Positions 43,022 to 52,624 are shown, numbered from the stretch's first letter. The stretch is DNA of 64,000 nt from Halobacteriovoraceae bacterium (GCA_020635135.1 JACKAJ010000015.1:682001-746000); one strand, 5' to 3'. A program made the numbers and translations. The notes: a model not told the origin generated them from the sequence alone.

Positions 43022-45457
43022 TTAATTAGCGACTTTAGCGTATTTTTCTTTTTCTCCATCGATCACTTGGAGTGTCGTCGTTGTTCCAGCCACCACTTGG
43101 AGAAATTCTTCTGGATTAGTCAGATCCAAAGCAACTTTAAGAACTTCTTCACAACCACTGGCTGGGACAATCGTCATTCCTGATTTAATCTCTTCAGGAA
43201 TTTTCGTAAGATCTTTTTCATTTTTGGCCGGAATGATGACAGTGCTAATTCCCGCTTGCTTGGCTGCGAGCATTTTTTCTTTCAATCCACCGATTGGAAG
43301 TACGCGACCGCGAAGGGTAATCTCTCCAGTCATGGCCACACTTTGCTTCACAGGAATTCCTGTAATCGCAGAAGTCAGGGCCGTGGCAAGAGTAATCCCG
43401 GCACTTGGACCGTCCTTAGGAGTCGCCCCTTCAGGAACATGGATATGCACATCATTTTTTGTATACCATTCGTGATCAATTCCTAAGCGAACACTCAGTG
43501 AGCGCACATAGCTCATCGCTGTTTTCGCTGACTCTTGCATCACTTCACCAAGTTTACCTGTAACTTGAATTTTTCCAGACCCTGGCACAGTAACAACTTC
43601 AACGTTGAGGACTGATCCACCAACAGAAGTCCAAGCTAAACCATTAACTAAACCGACTTCTCTTTTATCGACTTCGATTTCATCATTATCCCATTTCACT
43701 GGCCCAAGATACTTTTCAAGACTTTTCTCACTGATACTGAATTTCTTCCCTTCTTCCATTTCTTTTTCAACAACTTCAGTAGCAATTTTTCGAGTAATGG
43801 TATTGATTTGTCTTTCTAACTCTCTAACTCCGGCTTCTTTTGTATAGCTTCGAACAACTTTCATGAGAGCTTTATCACTAATATTAATTTCGTAATTCTC
43901 GAGACCGTTATTTTTTTCAGCCTTTTCGACCAAGTAGTTTTTAGCGATCATCTTCTTTTCAAACGGTGTGTATCCAGCAATTTGGATGATTTCCATCCGA
44001 TCGCGAAGTGGGCCAGGAATCGCAGAGATATCATTAGCCGTCATAATAAACATGACTTTCGAGAGATCGTATTCCACTTCAATATAGTGATCGCTAAAGT
44101 TTTTATTTTGCTCAGGATCGAGAACTTCCAACATGGCAGAACTTGGATCCCCGCGGAAATCGCTACTCATTTTATCAATCTCATCGAGAAGAACCACTGG
44201 GTTACTGGTGCTTGCTTTTTTGAGAGCTTGAATAATTTTCCCTGGCATGGCCCCAACGTAAGTCCGACGGTGACCACGAATCTCAGCTTCATCACGAATC
44301 CCACCCAGAGAAATTCGAACAAATTGACGATTCATTGAGTTTGCAAGAGATTTCGCAATAGAAGTTTTTCCAACACCTGGAGGACCAGATAAACAAAGAA
44401 TAGTTCCTTTTCCTCCACCTTTCATGAGCTTCCGCACAGAAAGATATTCGATAATACGGTCTTTGACATCTTCAAGCCCGTAATGCTCATCATCGAGAAT
44501 TTGTCTCGCCTTTTTAACATCATTATCATCTTTAGATTTTTCGTTCCAAGGAAGACTCAACATCCAATCAATATAGTTTCTAACGACTGAAGACTCAGCT
44601 GACATTGGAGACATTGAACGCAAGCGCCGAACTTCTTTTTTAACTTTTTCTTTCGCTTCTTTCGGCATGCTTTTCTTTTCAAGCTTCTCTTCCATTTCTG
44701 AAATTTCAGACTTTCCATCATCACGACTACCCAATTCTTTTTGAATAGCATTCATTTGTTCATTCAAATAGTATTCTTTTTGAGAACGCTCCATTTGAGA
44801 TTTTACACGCGAACGAATTCTCTTTTCGACATTTATAATTTCAATTTCTCCTTGCATTTTACCAAGAAGAGCCTGAAGTCTTTCTTCAACAACAAAACAA
44901 TTAAGGAGTTCTTGTTTTTCAGGAACTTTCATTGAAAGATGAGCGACAATGATATCTGCAAGTCGTGATCCATCTTCAATGGCTGAAATACTCATAAGAA
45001 GCTCAGGAGGAATTCTCTTATTGAGTTTTACATATTGTTCGAACACACCCTTAACACTTCTCATGACAGCTTCAAGTTCAACTTCACTTCCAATTGTATC
45101 TGGGCATTCAGTCACTTTGACTTCATATCCATCTTCGGTGCACTCAAAGTCATCAATTTTAGCGCGGTATTTTCCTTCAATGAGAACTTTGACTGTGTTG
45201 TCAGGTAAGCGCAACATCTGAATCACATTGACGACAACTCCAATGTTATAAATGTCATCGCGCTCAGGGTTCAAGATACTGGCATCTTTTTGAGTGACGA
45301 GAAAAAGTTCATTTCCGTTTTGGGCAGCTTTCTCAAGTGCTGAAATCGATTTCTCACGACCAACAAATAGAGGAACAACCATGTGGGGGAAAATAATCAC
45401 ATCTCGAAGGGGTAGAAGTGGAAAACTCTTAGATTGAATTTTTTTACCTTCGGACAT
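43022..45457 (-). CDS. lon: ATP-dependent Lon protease
   Basis: 811 residues from the ATG at 45457, which has AGGAGGTG upstream; an in-frame start 14 codons earlier is less likely. The LON N-terminal domain (FPLLPLRDVIIFPHMVVPLF) is followed by a coiled region, the AAA+ module with Walker A GPPGVGKT and Walker B PVVLLDEIDKM, and the S16 protease domain with the Ser in DGPSAGITLA and the Lys in GGLKEKMLAAKQAG. Degrades misfolded and regulatory proteins. Has its own promoter and terminator although clpX is upstream on the same strand. Confidence 0.98.
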   Translation of the reverse strand: MSEGKKIQSKSFPLLPLRDVIIFPHMVVPLFVGREKSISALEKAAQNGNELFLVTQKDASILNPERDDIYNIGVVVNVIQMLRLPDNTVKVLIEGKYRAKIDDFECTEDGYEVKVTECPDTIGSEVELEAVMRSVKGVFEQYVKLNKRIPPELLMSISAIEDGSRLADIIVAHLSMKVPEKQELLNCFVVEERLQALLGKMQGEIEIINVEKRIRSRVKSQMERSQKEYYLNEQMNAIQKELGSRDDGKSEISEMEEKLEKKSMPKEAKEKVKKEVRRLRSMSPMSAESSVVRNYIDWMLSLPWNEKSKDDNDVKKARQILDDEHYGLEDVKDRIIEYLSVRKLMKGGGKGTILCLSGPPGVGKTSIAKSLANSMNRQFVRISLGGIRDEAEIRGHRRTYVGAMPGKIIQALKKASTSNPVVLLDEIDKMSSDFRGDPSSAMLEVLDPEQNKNFSDHYIEVEYDLSKVMFIMTANDISAIPGPLRDRMEIIQIAGYTPFEKKMIAKNYLVEKAEKNNGLENYEINISDKALMKVVRSYTKEAGVRELERQINTITRKIATEVVEKEMEEGKKFSISEKSLEKYLGPVKWDNDEIEVDKREVGLVNGLAWTSVGGSVLNVEVVTVPGSGKIQVTGKLGEVMQESAKTAMSYVRSLSVRLGIDHEWYTKNDVHIHVPEGATPKDGPSAGITLATALTSAITGIPVKQSVAMTGEITLRGRVLPIGGLKEKMLAAKQAGISTVIIPAKNEKDLTKIPEEIKSGMTIVPASGCEEVLKVALDLTNPEEFLQVVAGTTTTLQVIDGEKEKYAKVAN

Positions 45458-45517
45458 CAGCACCTCCTGCGCTTTTATCTGTGACCATTCCTCGATCACA
45501 ACTCCATCTTATATTTA

Positions 45518-45546
45518 ATTGTCCCTTAAAACAGGAATCGGGTCAA
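45518..45546 (-). promoter_or_regulatory. Putative lon promoter
   Basis: TTGACC (45546-45541) and GACAAT (45523-45518) on the minus strand with a 17-bp spacer; about 54 bases of leader before the ATG. No CIRCE or sigma-32-type element was seen. Confidence 0.5.
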
Positions 45547-45665
45547 AGGGGATAGAGTAAAGATACAAATTTTTCCTAAGAAAAAAATTTATTGAAATTA
45601 CACTGGTGTAAGAAATGACTTTCGTCTATAAAAAATTCACGGAAATAAAAGCTTTCCCCTATGAA

Positions 45666-46988
45666 TTAAGAAGCGTCTTCCATTTCTTTGTCTTTAGATT
45701 TTTTTGGAAAATCAGACTTCTTTTCTGGAGTTTTACGCGGTCCCTCTTCGAGAATAGGGCTCGCTGTTCCTTGTATAGACTCTTTTGTGATTATGCACTT
45801 ATTAATGCTTTCATTGCTTGGTATCTCGTACATAACATCGAGCATAGTTTGCTCAAGAATAGCTCTCAACCCTCTAGCCCCAGTCTTTCTTTTCAGAGCT
45901 GTTTTGGCCACTTCAACCAAAGCGTCTGGTGTAAATTCCAATTCAATACCGTCAAACTCAAAAAGTTTTTTGTATTGTTTTGCCAGGGCATTCTTAGGTT
46001 CAGTTAAGATTCTTACAAGAGCTTCTTCGTCAAGTTCTTGGAGCATCGCTGCTACCGGAAGTCGACCAATAAACTCAGGGATAAGACCAAATTTTGAGAG
46101 ATCCCCAGGTTCAATTCCGCCCATATTTTCTAATATCGTGTCGAGATTTTTCACTTCAGTTTTAGAATTTAAACCCATTGGTCTTTTAGTTTTACGATTT
46201 TGAATTATTTTATCGAGACCGACAAATGCTCCTGCACAAATAAAGAGAATGTTTGTGGTATCCACTTGAAGAAATTCTTGTTGAGGATGCTTTCGTCCCC
46301 CTTTAGGAGGCACAGAAGCGACTGTCCCTTCAACAAGCTTGAGAAGTGCTTGCTGAACACCTTCTCCAGAAACATCTCTTGTAATTGAAGGATTATCAGA
46401 TTTCCTAGCAATCTTATCAATTTCATCGATATAAACAATACCTCTTTGGGCCCTTTCAATATCGTAGTCACAATTTTGAAGTAAATTGAGAATAATATTT
46501 TCAACATCTTCACCAACATAGCCTGCTTCAGTTAAAGAAGTCGCATCTGCTATGGCAAAAGGAACATTGAGAAACTTAGCCAGGGATTGGGCAATAAGTG
46601 TTTTCCCACTTCCCGTTGGTCCTGCTAAAAGTATGTTCGATTTTGCCAACTCCACTTCATCACCCTTTTTAGAGTTTGGTCGATGAGAAATTCTTTTATA
46701 GTGGTTGTGAACAGCAACCGAAATAATTTTCTTGGCGCGTTCTTGACCAATGACATATTCGTCGAGATGTTTTTTGATTTCGTGAGGTTTAGGCACATTT
46801 TCAAAACTAGAGTTTTGAACAGACTTTACTTGATCTTCGTAAATGATATCGTTACAAAGCTCAATACATTCATCGCAAACATAAACGCCAGGTCCTGCAA
46901 TAAGCTTTTTGACTTCTTTTTGTGATTTTCCACAAAAGCTACAATTCAGGTTCCCGTATTGTCCGCTTCCATAATTTCTTTTGGTCAT
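45666..46988 (-). CDS. clpX: ATP-dependent Clp protease ATPase subunit ClpX
   Basis: 440 residues. The N-terminal zinc domain has CSFCGKSQKEV and VCDECIELC. The AAA+ module has Walker A LLAGPTGSGKTLIAQ and Walker B GIVYIDEIDKIARK. The ClpP-docking IGF-like loop and sensor regions follow. It unfolds tagged substrates and feeds them to ClpP, encoded 83 bases upstream. The leader shows AAGAGGT twice in tandem just before the ATG, a doubled ribosome-binding site. Confidence 0.98.
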   Translation of the reverse strand: MTKRNYGSGQYGNLNCSFCGKSQKEVKKLIAGPGVYVCDECIELCNDIIYEDQVKSVQNSSFENVPKPHEIKKHLDEYVIGQERAKKIISVAVHNHYKRISHRPNSKKGDEVELAKSNILLAGPTGSGKTLIAQSLAKFLNVPFAIADATSLTEAGYVGEDVENIILNLLQNCDYDIERAQRGIVYIDEIDKIARKSDNPSITRDVSGEGVQQALLKLVEGTVASVPPKGGRKHPQQEFLQVDTTNILFICAGAFVGLDKIIQNRKTKRPMGLNSKTEVKNLDTILENMGGIEPGDLSKFGLIPEFIGRLPVAAMLQELDEEALVRILTEPKNALAKQYKKLFEFDGIELEFTPDALVEVAKTALKRKTGARGLRAILEQTMLDVMYEIPSNESINKCIITKESIQGTASPILEEGPRKTPEKKSDFPKKSKDKEMEDAS

Positions 46989-47071
46989 ACTTACCTCTTA
47001 CCTCTTATGCCCAAAGTAAATTCGATGCCTTATTAAACCCTATCCTCGGTCACAAAACATCACTCACCTTG

Positions 47072-47695
47072 TTACTCTTCCTCTGTAATTTTTTTACCCT
47101 TAGGTCTAATGACATTATCAATGAGACCAAAATCAGCAGCCTGATCGGCTCCTAAATAATTATCTCGATCACAGGCCTTCTCGATTTCATCATATTTGCG
47201 CCCTGTATGGTGGACGTAAATTTCATAGAGGCGCTTCTTGAGATCCAAGACCTCTCTTGCCTGAATTTCAATATCCGAAGCCTGCCCGCGAGCTCCCCCT
47301 AAGGGTTGATGAATCATAATTCGACTATGTGGGAGACTTGAGCGATGACCTGGATGGCCTGCTGTTAACAAAAGTGAACCCATAGAGGCTGCAATTCCTA
47401 CACAGTATGTATAAACAGGGCAGCTGATATGTTGCATAACATCATATATTCCCAAGCCCGCATACACGCTCCCCCCTGGGCTATTGATATAAAAATGAAT
47501 GGGTGCCGATGAGTCGGTTTGTTCCAAAAAGAGCATCTGGGCCACCAATAAATTGGCCACAACATCGTTAACCTCTGTTCCTAGAAAAATAATTCTATCG
47601 AGTAGGAGTCGAGAATAGATGTCGTACTGGCGTTCACCCCTTGCTGTTTGCTCAATAACAATGGGATTGGGAATGTAGTTTTTTGGATTTTGCAT
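47072..47695 (-). CDS. clpP: ATP-dependent Clp protease proteolytic subunit ClpP
   Basis: 207 residues, the usual length. The catalytic triad is visible: Ser in GIAASMGSLLL, His in RIMIHQPLGG, and the Asp in the region DRDNYLGADQA. Forms the 14-mer peptidase used by ClpX. AAGAGG precedes the ATG. tig, which often precedes clpP, is not here. Confidence 0.98.
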   Translation of the reverse strand: MQNPKNYIPNPIVIEQTARGERQYDIYSRLLLDRIIFLGTEVNDVVANLLVAQMLFLEQTDSSAPIHFYINSPGGSVYAGLGIYDVMQHISCPVYTYCVGIAASMGSLLLTAGHPGHRSSLPHSRIMIHQPLGGARGQASDIEIQAREVLDLKKRLYEIYVHHTGRKYDEIEKACDRDNYLGADQAADFGLIDNVIRPKGKKITEEE

Positions 47696-47898
47696 GAAAT
47701 TTACCTCTTATATTTCAATATGATACTTATTCTTTATCGATCAAGTTCCAACAGAAATTTAATTTTGATTCAAACTTGAATTCTATTACAAGATTTTGCC
47801 TAGTTAAAGAGCTCTATAGCTGAGGTTTTCCATCGGTTATCCCTATCGTTTGATTATATGCAATGCAAAGTCAACGGTTCTTAGACTGAGGTCAAAGA

Positions 47899-47904
47899 TA
47901 TAAT
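47899..47904 (+). promoter_or_regulatory. Candidate -10 element in the clpP upstream region
   Basis: A perfect TATAAT at 47899-47904, 74 bases before the ATG at 47979. No clear -35 was found. The rest of the 283-base gap (47696-47978) shows no other clear element. Confidence 0.35.
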
Positions 47905-47978
47905 TCTTTCACAGTCAAAAATTTATTTTTTCAATCATCTTGCACAAACCTCACAGTTCTCCTATAGATCTACCTGAC

Positions 47979-48278
47979 ATGAAAGAAACAATTATTCCCT
48001 TCAACAAACTTAAAAAGAAAAAGCTCGATCGCGAGTATCGCATGAAGTATCGCAACCTTCTGCAAACTCTCAGTATCTCCGAGATACAATCAGAAATTGA
48101 TTTTCTTATATCACTCATCCAAGAAAAAAATGAAACCAAGGCAAAAAATCTCGAACAAGGAAAAATAATTTTAGAAGAACTTTCACATCGCTCGAATCAA
48201 AGCCTTAAATTTCAAATTGATTCCCTCATTACAAAAATTGCAAGTGAATTAACGACTCTTGAATCAAAGACCTTATAA
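47979..48278 (+). CDS. Small coiled-coil hypothetical protein
   Basis: 99 residues from the ATG at 47979; an in-frame TTG at 47940 would add 13. A basic start (KLKKKKLDREYRMKYR) is followed by helices with heptad-like spacing (SEIQSEIDFLISLIQEKN) and no membrane segment. A DNA-binding or scaffold role is possible but not supported by any motif. Its 3' end faces holA with 16 bases between stops. Confidence 0.45.
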   Translation: MKETIIPFNKLKKKKLDREYRMKYRNLLQTLSISEIQSEIDFLISLIQEKNETKAKNLEQGKIILEELSHRSNQSLKFQIDSLITKIASELTTLESKTL

Positions 48279-48294
48279 AAATTTTAATTGAACG

Positions 48295-49218
48295 TCACTT
48301 TGTCAGTGACAAAAGTTCAAGCTTCCTTTTGAACATAAAATTTTTAGATTTCAAAAAAATTTCCAGTTCAGAAAAATGCTTAATCCATACCGATAGAAGT
48401 TTTTGAGAATAAGTTTTTTTAATTTTGTGAATTTGTCGCTGATAATTATTTTGAACCCGCTCCCCTTCTTCAAGCTGAGCTGCTTTAAGCAACATATTCT
48501 TTAAAAAATTTATTAAAGAAAAAATTTCTTTATCTCGCCCCAAAGAGAGAAGCCTCAACATTTCCCCTGCCAAAAGGCTAAACTCTTTGTTTGCTAGATA
48601 CCCACCATAAGCAAATGAATTGGTCGAGAGATGTGAAAATTCTCGCTGAAAGTCTTCGACTTTCATCTCTGAGGCGTTTAATCCTAAAATTTTAAGCTTT
48701 AAAATCGCTTCATAAACTTCATACATCGATGCTTGTGACCAAATAGAGAAGAAATCCACAAGGTTCTGCCCGCTTTTGACTCCCAGTTTTTTTGAAAAGA
48801 AATCCACCAGATTATCGACTTCCCAAAATCCATGTTTTTCAATTTCAAACATCGGGATTTCTTTTTGAAGACTTTTAAAAAGTTTATTCTTTTTAGAAAA
48901 CTGCAAGAAACAAGCTTTTTTCTCATCCGCAAGACTTAAGATCTGAGGCCAAAGTTCGACATTTATATTTTGAGCCTCGTAGATGTAATAAATTTTATCA
49001 TCTTGGAAGAGCGTTAACTCGAAAAACTTCTCTTGAATCCATTGCCCCGTGATCATTTCAGACCAAACTCCCACAACTTCAGCATTTTGCTCACTTAGAA
49101 AATCTTTGGTGTACTTACTCAAAAAAGCATCACTCGAATAGAAGACAATCGGTCCCGCAAACCAACTTTCATCAAACTGATTTTCCAAGTCCCATATTTT
49201 AAATTTTTTAATAGACAT
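48295..49218 (-). CDS. holA: DNA polymerase III delta subunit-like protein
   Basis: 307 residues. HolA sequences are poorly conserved; the assignment rests on the three-part architecture (Rossmann-like VFYSSDAFLSKYTKDFLSEQ with a degenerate nucleotide site, then a helical domain and a C-terminal helical collar) and on the lptE gene immediately upstream (11-base overlap), an order found in many bacteria. Delta opens the beta clamp in the clamp loader. Alternative: an unrelated helical protein. Confidence 0.7.
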   Translation of the reverse strand: MSIKKFKIWDLENQFDESWFAGPIVFYSSDAFLSKYTKDFLSEQNAEVVGVWSEMITGQWIQEKFFELTLFQDDKIYYIYEAQNINVELWPQILSLADEKKACFLQFSKKNKLFKSLQKEIPMFEIEKHGFWEVDNLVDFFSKKLGVKSGQNLVDFFSIWSQASMYEVYEAILKLKILGLNASEMKVEDFQREFSHLSTNSFAYGGYLANKEFSLLAGEMLRLLSLGRDKEIFSLINFLKNMLLKAAQLEEGERVQNNYQRQIHKIKKTYSQKLLSVWIKHFSELEIFLKSKNFMFKRKLELLSLTK

Positions 49219-49894
49219 ATAATACCAAATTTTTAAATTGGTTCGCTGCTGTTTCGGCCCTTGATTTAAGAACCTTATCGAGCAAACCTCTGTTTTGGGT
49301 AGAGTTTACAACAGCAGATTCACTATCGTAAATGTTCCGAGTAAAGGCTGCTCTCACAACCATTTTTTCACGAAAAATAATTCCTGGGTGTTTAACACTC
49401 TCTAGCCCTTTGATATGTTCTTCGCGAAGAAGAGAAACCAAGTTCTTGCTGTTGTTGTCTCGACGAATAAGATAAAGGTCTAAGGATAAATTCACAATAG
49501 TTCGGCGGGGGATTATCAACTTACTGTCTTTAGCATTTTGAGGGGTCTTATCACGAGCTTCGGACTTACTGCTAATAGCTAAAGTCTCCATTTGTGATGG
49601 CGGGCTATTAATGATTCCCACAAAATAAGCATCAACATCCTTTGATGACGACGATTTGACCTGGAGGTCTTTCATTTCCAAAAGTATCTTCGTAAATTCT
49701 TGAGTGAAATAACCACTGACATCGCTGAGGTTAGAATGATTATAAAACATCGGAACACTGACACTTTGAACCCCATACTTTGCAAAAGGGTTGACTCTCT
49801 TTGTTAAATAGTAACCACTACAGCTGACAAAGAGGGTATTTAACAGTAAAAAACTCTTAATAAAAATGGATCGTAAGAAAATGTTTTTCCTCAC
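49208..49894 (-). CDS. lptE: LPS-assembly lipoprotein LptE-like
   Basis: 228 residues from the GTG at 49894, chosen for GGGGAG six bases upstream and because it puts the signal peptide at the N-terminus; an ATG at 49927 lies 11 codons upstream. Lipobox LFVSCSGY with the Gly-Tyr that follows the lipidated Cys in many LptE proteins. LptE plugs and supports the LptD outer-membrane translocon for LPS. Divergence is high, and the order lptE-holA supports the call. Confidence 0.7.
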   Translation of the reverse strand: MRKNIFLRSIFIKSFLLLNTLFVSCSGYYLTKRVNPFAKYGVQSVSVPMFYNHSNLSDVSGYFTQEFTKILLEMKDLQVKSSSSKDVDAYFVGIINSPPSQMETLAISSKSEARDKTPQNAKDSKLIIPRRTIVNLSLDLYLIRRDNNSKNLVSLLREEHIKGLESVKHPGIIFREKMVVRAAFTRNIYDSESAVVNSTQNRGLLDKVLKSRAETAANQFKNLVLYVY

Positions 49895-49971
49895 ACACGA
49901 CTCCCCTAGGAATTCTCTAGGAAACATATTAACCTGACTTGGAATAAACGTCGAACACTAATAGACTCTAT

Positions 49972-50469
49972 ATGTTAAAAAAGCTTGGCACTTATTTTAA
50001 TCCCCGCGAAACCGCTCAAGGTAACGCTCTCGACTTTGTTCACCTGCTTACCCATTGGCCAAGTATTATTGGTGATAAGCTTGCTCAAGTCAGCATCCCC
50101 CAAAGGATAGCCCACAAAACTCTAACCATCGTCGTCAACCACTCAACTTATGCTCAGCACCTCAACCTTCTCTCCGATGAAATACTCACAAAAATATTTA
50201 AACTTTATCCGCGTCTAAAAAAACACGTGGAGAAAATACGTTTTCAATATTCAGAGCAATCTTTTGCAGAAGTTCATGAGACTAAACGAAAGGTCGAATC
50301 ACAAAACCTCTATCAAGGAATTGAAGAAGTTTTTCACCCACTCGATCCGAAATATAAAAAGATGCAAAAAGAAGCTGAAGATTTTTTCTCTGGGATAGAT
50401 GAAGATATTAAAAAGTCACTGTCTTCAATATATATTCAAAATAAAATCAAGAGCGATAAAAGCCAATAA
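49972..50469 (+). CDS. DciA-like (DUF721) protein
   Basis: 165 residues. The N-terminal 95 residues show the DUF721/DciA pattern: HWPSIIGDKLAQVSIPQRIAHKTLTIVV (in parts), then the helix ending LLSDEILTKIF. DciA loads the replicative helicase in bacteria without DnaC. The charged C-terminal tail is natively unfolded-looking. Its 3' end overlaps the convergent methyltransferase gene by 23 bases. Confidence 0.7.
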   Translation: MLKKLGTYFNPRETAQGNALDFVHLLTHWPSIIGDKLAQVSIPQRIAHKTLTIVVNHSTYAQHLNLLSDEILTKIFKLYPRLKKHVEKIRFQYSEQSFAEVHETKRKVESQNLYQGIEEVFHPLDPKYKKMQKEAEDFFSGIDEDIKKSLSSIYIQNKIKSDKSQ

Positions 50470-51040
50470 TGATCTCATCCTTTGAAATTCTTTTTTCTTC
50501 TAATTGAAATCCCTTATCTTGAAGCAAGTCTTTTAATTCACTAGAATCTTCACTCGCTAAAGCGAGATAGGCTTTTCCTGTTTGGGAAAGTAGATCATTA
50601 ACCTTTTCAACTAGATCCAACAAGCTAAAATCCATACGAAAGTGACAAACTCTTTTTTGGGGATTGGATGAAACCCTATTTTTCTGAGGATCAAAGAAAG
50701 GAATATTTCCAGTGATGAGATCAACTGATAACAGCTCAAGGTTTCTAAAATCTTTATGATGAATAACTGCTTTTATTGAATCTCCAAGGACTCTTTTGAT
50801 ATTTTTTTCAATATAGGGAATGAAATCACTTTGAATTTCACAAAAATGAGCTTCCGCAATATTCTGAATTCCACTTTGAGAGATAGCTTCAAGGAGCACA
50901 ACACCGCAACCAGAAAAAAGATCTAAGACGATTTTTGAATTCCCTTGATTCCAATATGTATTCTCGACGGCATAATTTGAGAGGGCAATGGAAAGTTCAG
51001 AGAAATGGTAAAATAATGGTTGGAGATAAGGGTCCTTCAT
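50447..51040 (-). CDS. Class I SAM methyltransferase, TrmN6-like
   Basis: 197 residues. The glycine-rich SAM loop VLDLFSGCGVVLLEA, an acidic residue ending strand 2 (HFCEIQSD) and the motif IV region GNIPFFDPQKNR match the Mtase-small/TrmN6 group that makes m6A37 in tRNA-Val. Motif IV is NIPF rather than NPPY/NPPF, which weakens activity predictions. TrmN6 is normally about 240 residues; the start is shorter here. Overlaps the upstream helical gene by 4 bases. Confidence 0.7.
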   Translation of the reverse strand: MKDPYLQPLFYHFSELSIALSNYAVENTYWNQGNSKIVLDLFSGCGVVLLEAISQSGIQNIAEAHFCEIQSDFIPYIEKNIKRVLGDSIKAVIHHKDFRNLELLSVDLITGNIPFFDPQKNRVSSNPQKRVCHFRMDFSLLDLVEKVNDLLSQTGKAYLALASEDSSELKDLLQDKGFQLEEKRISKDEIIIGFYRS

Positions 51041-52002
51041 TGGAGGAACTCTAAATATTTTTTTTGATAATCCCCAAGTCTCAAAAGTTGGTAAAGTGAA
51101 AAAATCTTTGCTTTTTTTTCTGCAAGAAGATGAGAGTAAAAAGCTCTTTTATTATTAAACTCACCTCGGCTCATAATTTTTTCACCATGATAAGTGACAT
51201 TAGTAAGTTCCGGGTGTCCAACAAGTTCATAATACTTAATTTTATCAAAGATATTATTAGAATTCTTTAGCTCCAAAATAAATTGGTAAATTTCATCTCG
51301 TAACTCGCTTGGGATTCTTAACTGTAAAAAAGAAATAATATAGATTGGTTTTTTTACTTTCAAAGGCAATTTCATATAGTTTTTTAACATATCTTCTGCC
51401 TCTTTTTCACCAAACATTTTGAAAATAACTTCTGCCCATATATGAGGGTATTGAACTCCCCACCGAAAGCTTTTAGAAAACTTTAACATTTCGTCTTTAT
51501 CTCTTTGGGTAACGTCATTAATTTGCTCGATAATTGCCTCATTGAGATTATCTAAGGAAAATTTTTTAAGATAGAGGCAAAAAGCGACCGCACCCTCTTT
51601 TTCGACTTTATCATCAATATAATAAAGAGTTTCTTTAAGAAGTTCTCCCAATAATTCAAAAGATTTTGGATTATTATATTTTTTGTATTCTAACCCTATA
51701 GCCAATTCCAGCGGCTCATATCTTAATAGCTCTTCTAACTTTATCTTAGCTGAATCAATCCTATTATTGAAAAAACTCCAATTAATAAGGAAAAGGCTTC
51801 TAAAAAGTGATACAGGGAGTGTATTAATTTGTTTAAGAATATTTGCATAATCTAGCGAAGATATCTCTTTGCTGGATTTCATTTTTTTATACTGTTCATA
51901 GACATTCAAAAGTTCATTATTGGGCTCTTGTCTTAAATTATAATTGAAATATCGAGGTCGCCCAACAAAATAAGGGCATCTTTTCATCATGCTCTCTTGC
52001 AC
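51037..52002 (-). CDS. Helical hypothetical protein with disputed start
   Basis: 321 residues from the GTG at 52002 (an ATG follows at 51990). Mostly alpha-helical with no signal peptide; no family recognised. The frame stays open upstream to 52188 and translates into plausible coding sequence of 62 further residues (for example LNIRLTPFGNYLESTQ), but with no standard start codon. That region ends at an A10-TT-A8 tract. See the separate slippery-tract entry. Last-but-one gene of the alr-mla unit. Confidence 0.5.
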   Translation of the reverse strand: MQESMMKRCPYFVGRPRYFNYNLRQEPNNELLNVYEQYKKMKSSKEISSLDYANILKQINTLPVSLFRSLFLINWSFFNNRIDSAKIKLEELLRYEPLELAIGLEYKKYNNPKSFELLGELLKETLYYIDDKVEKEGAVAFCLYLKKFSLDNLNEAIIEQINDVTQRDKDEMLKFSKSFRWGVQYPHIWAEVIFKMFGEKEAEDMLKNYMKLPLKVKKPIYIISFLQLRIPSELRDEIYQFILELKNSNNIFDKIKYYELVGHPELTNVTYHGEKIMSRGEFNNKRAFYSHLLAEKKAKIFSLYQLLRLGDYQKKYLEFLQ

Positions 52003-52160
52003 TGATTCACTTTGAGTGAAATAGAATGTATAAAGACTCTCTACCGACAGATCTTTATCGCATTTGATATTATCAAAATTTAATTGAGTTGATTCTAGGT
52101 AATTACCAAATGGAGTTAATCTTATATTCAGTTTTGAATTATCGAGAAAGACTGAAGGTC

Positions 52161-52190
52161 TTTTTTTTAATTTTTTTTTTGAGGTCCCAT
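52161..52190 (-). other. Poly-A slippery tract preceded by an out-of-frame ATG
   Basis: On the minus strand an ATG at 52190 is followed by GGACCTC, ten A, TT and eight A. As encoded, this frame stops after seven codons. One extra A would join it to the long open frame continuing into the 321-residue protein. Such A-runs promote transcriptional slippage. Confidence 0.4.
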
Positions 52191-52257
52191 CAACGTTTGA
52201 GCGAAGATGCCTTGGCAGTACAAACTTATAAGACTTATCAAAATAGTCGATTGAAAA

Positions 52258-52614
52258 CTAATCTTCTTCATTGGTTTCTTCTTCAAGCTCTAGCTCGTCA
52301 GCTGTCTCTAATTCGAGCTCTTCAATTTTAACAACTCCAGTTTCTTCAGTTTGAGTCTCATTTTTTTTACCATTAGATTCTCTTTGCCTAACTTCATTTA
52401 AAGCTTCTGAAACAGGATTAAAACCTTGAACAACTTCACCGTAAATATACTTATTAAGTAGTTCTACTTCACGCAAATAAAACCAATACCCATTTCCCGA
52501 GCAAACTTCATCGTCATCATGGATAGAACCATTTTCAATAAGTTCAAGTAGCTTGACCTTCGTAATCGGTCCAAGCAAATGGTTTGTTCTAGTTCTTATT
52601 AACCAATTTTTCAT
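52258..52614 (-). CDS. GYF_2-like domain protein
   Basis: 118 residues from the ATG at 52614, 10 bases after the mlaD stop. The first 60 residues resemble the GYF_2 domain (NWLIRTRTNHLLGPITKVKL, then DDEVCSGNGYWFYL), a peptide-binding fold in bacterial envelope and signalling proteins. The second half is very acidic (ELELETADELELEEET). The domain is a sequence-pattern call; its partner could be the Mla complex (inference). Confidence 0.6.
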   Translation of the reverse strand: MKNWLIRTRTNHLLGPITKVKLLELIENGSIHDDDEVCSGNGYWFYLREVELLNKYIYGEVVQGFNPVSEALNEVRQRESNGKKNETQTEETGVVKIEELELETADELELEEETNEED

Positions 52615-52624
52615 CACACTTCTT

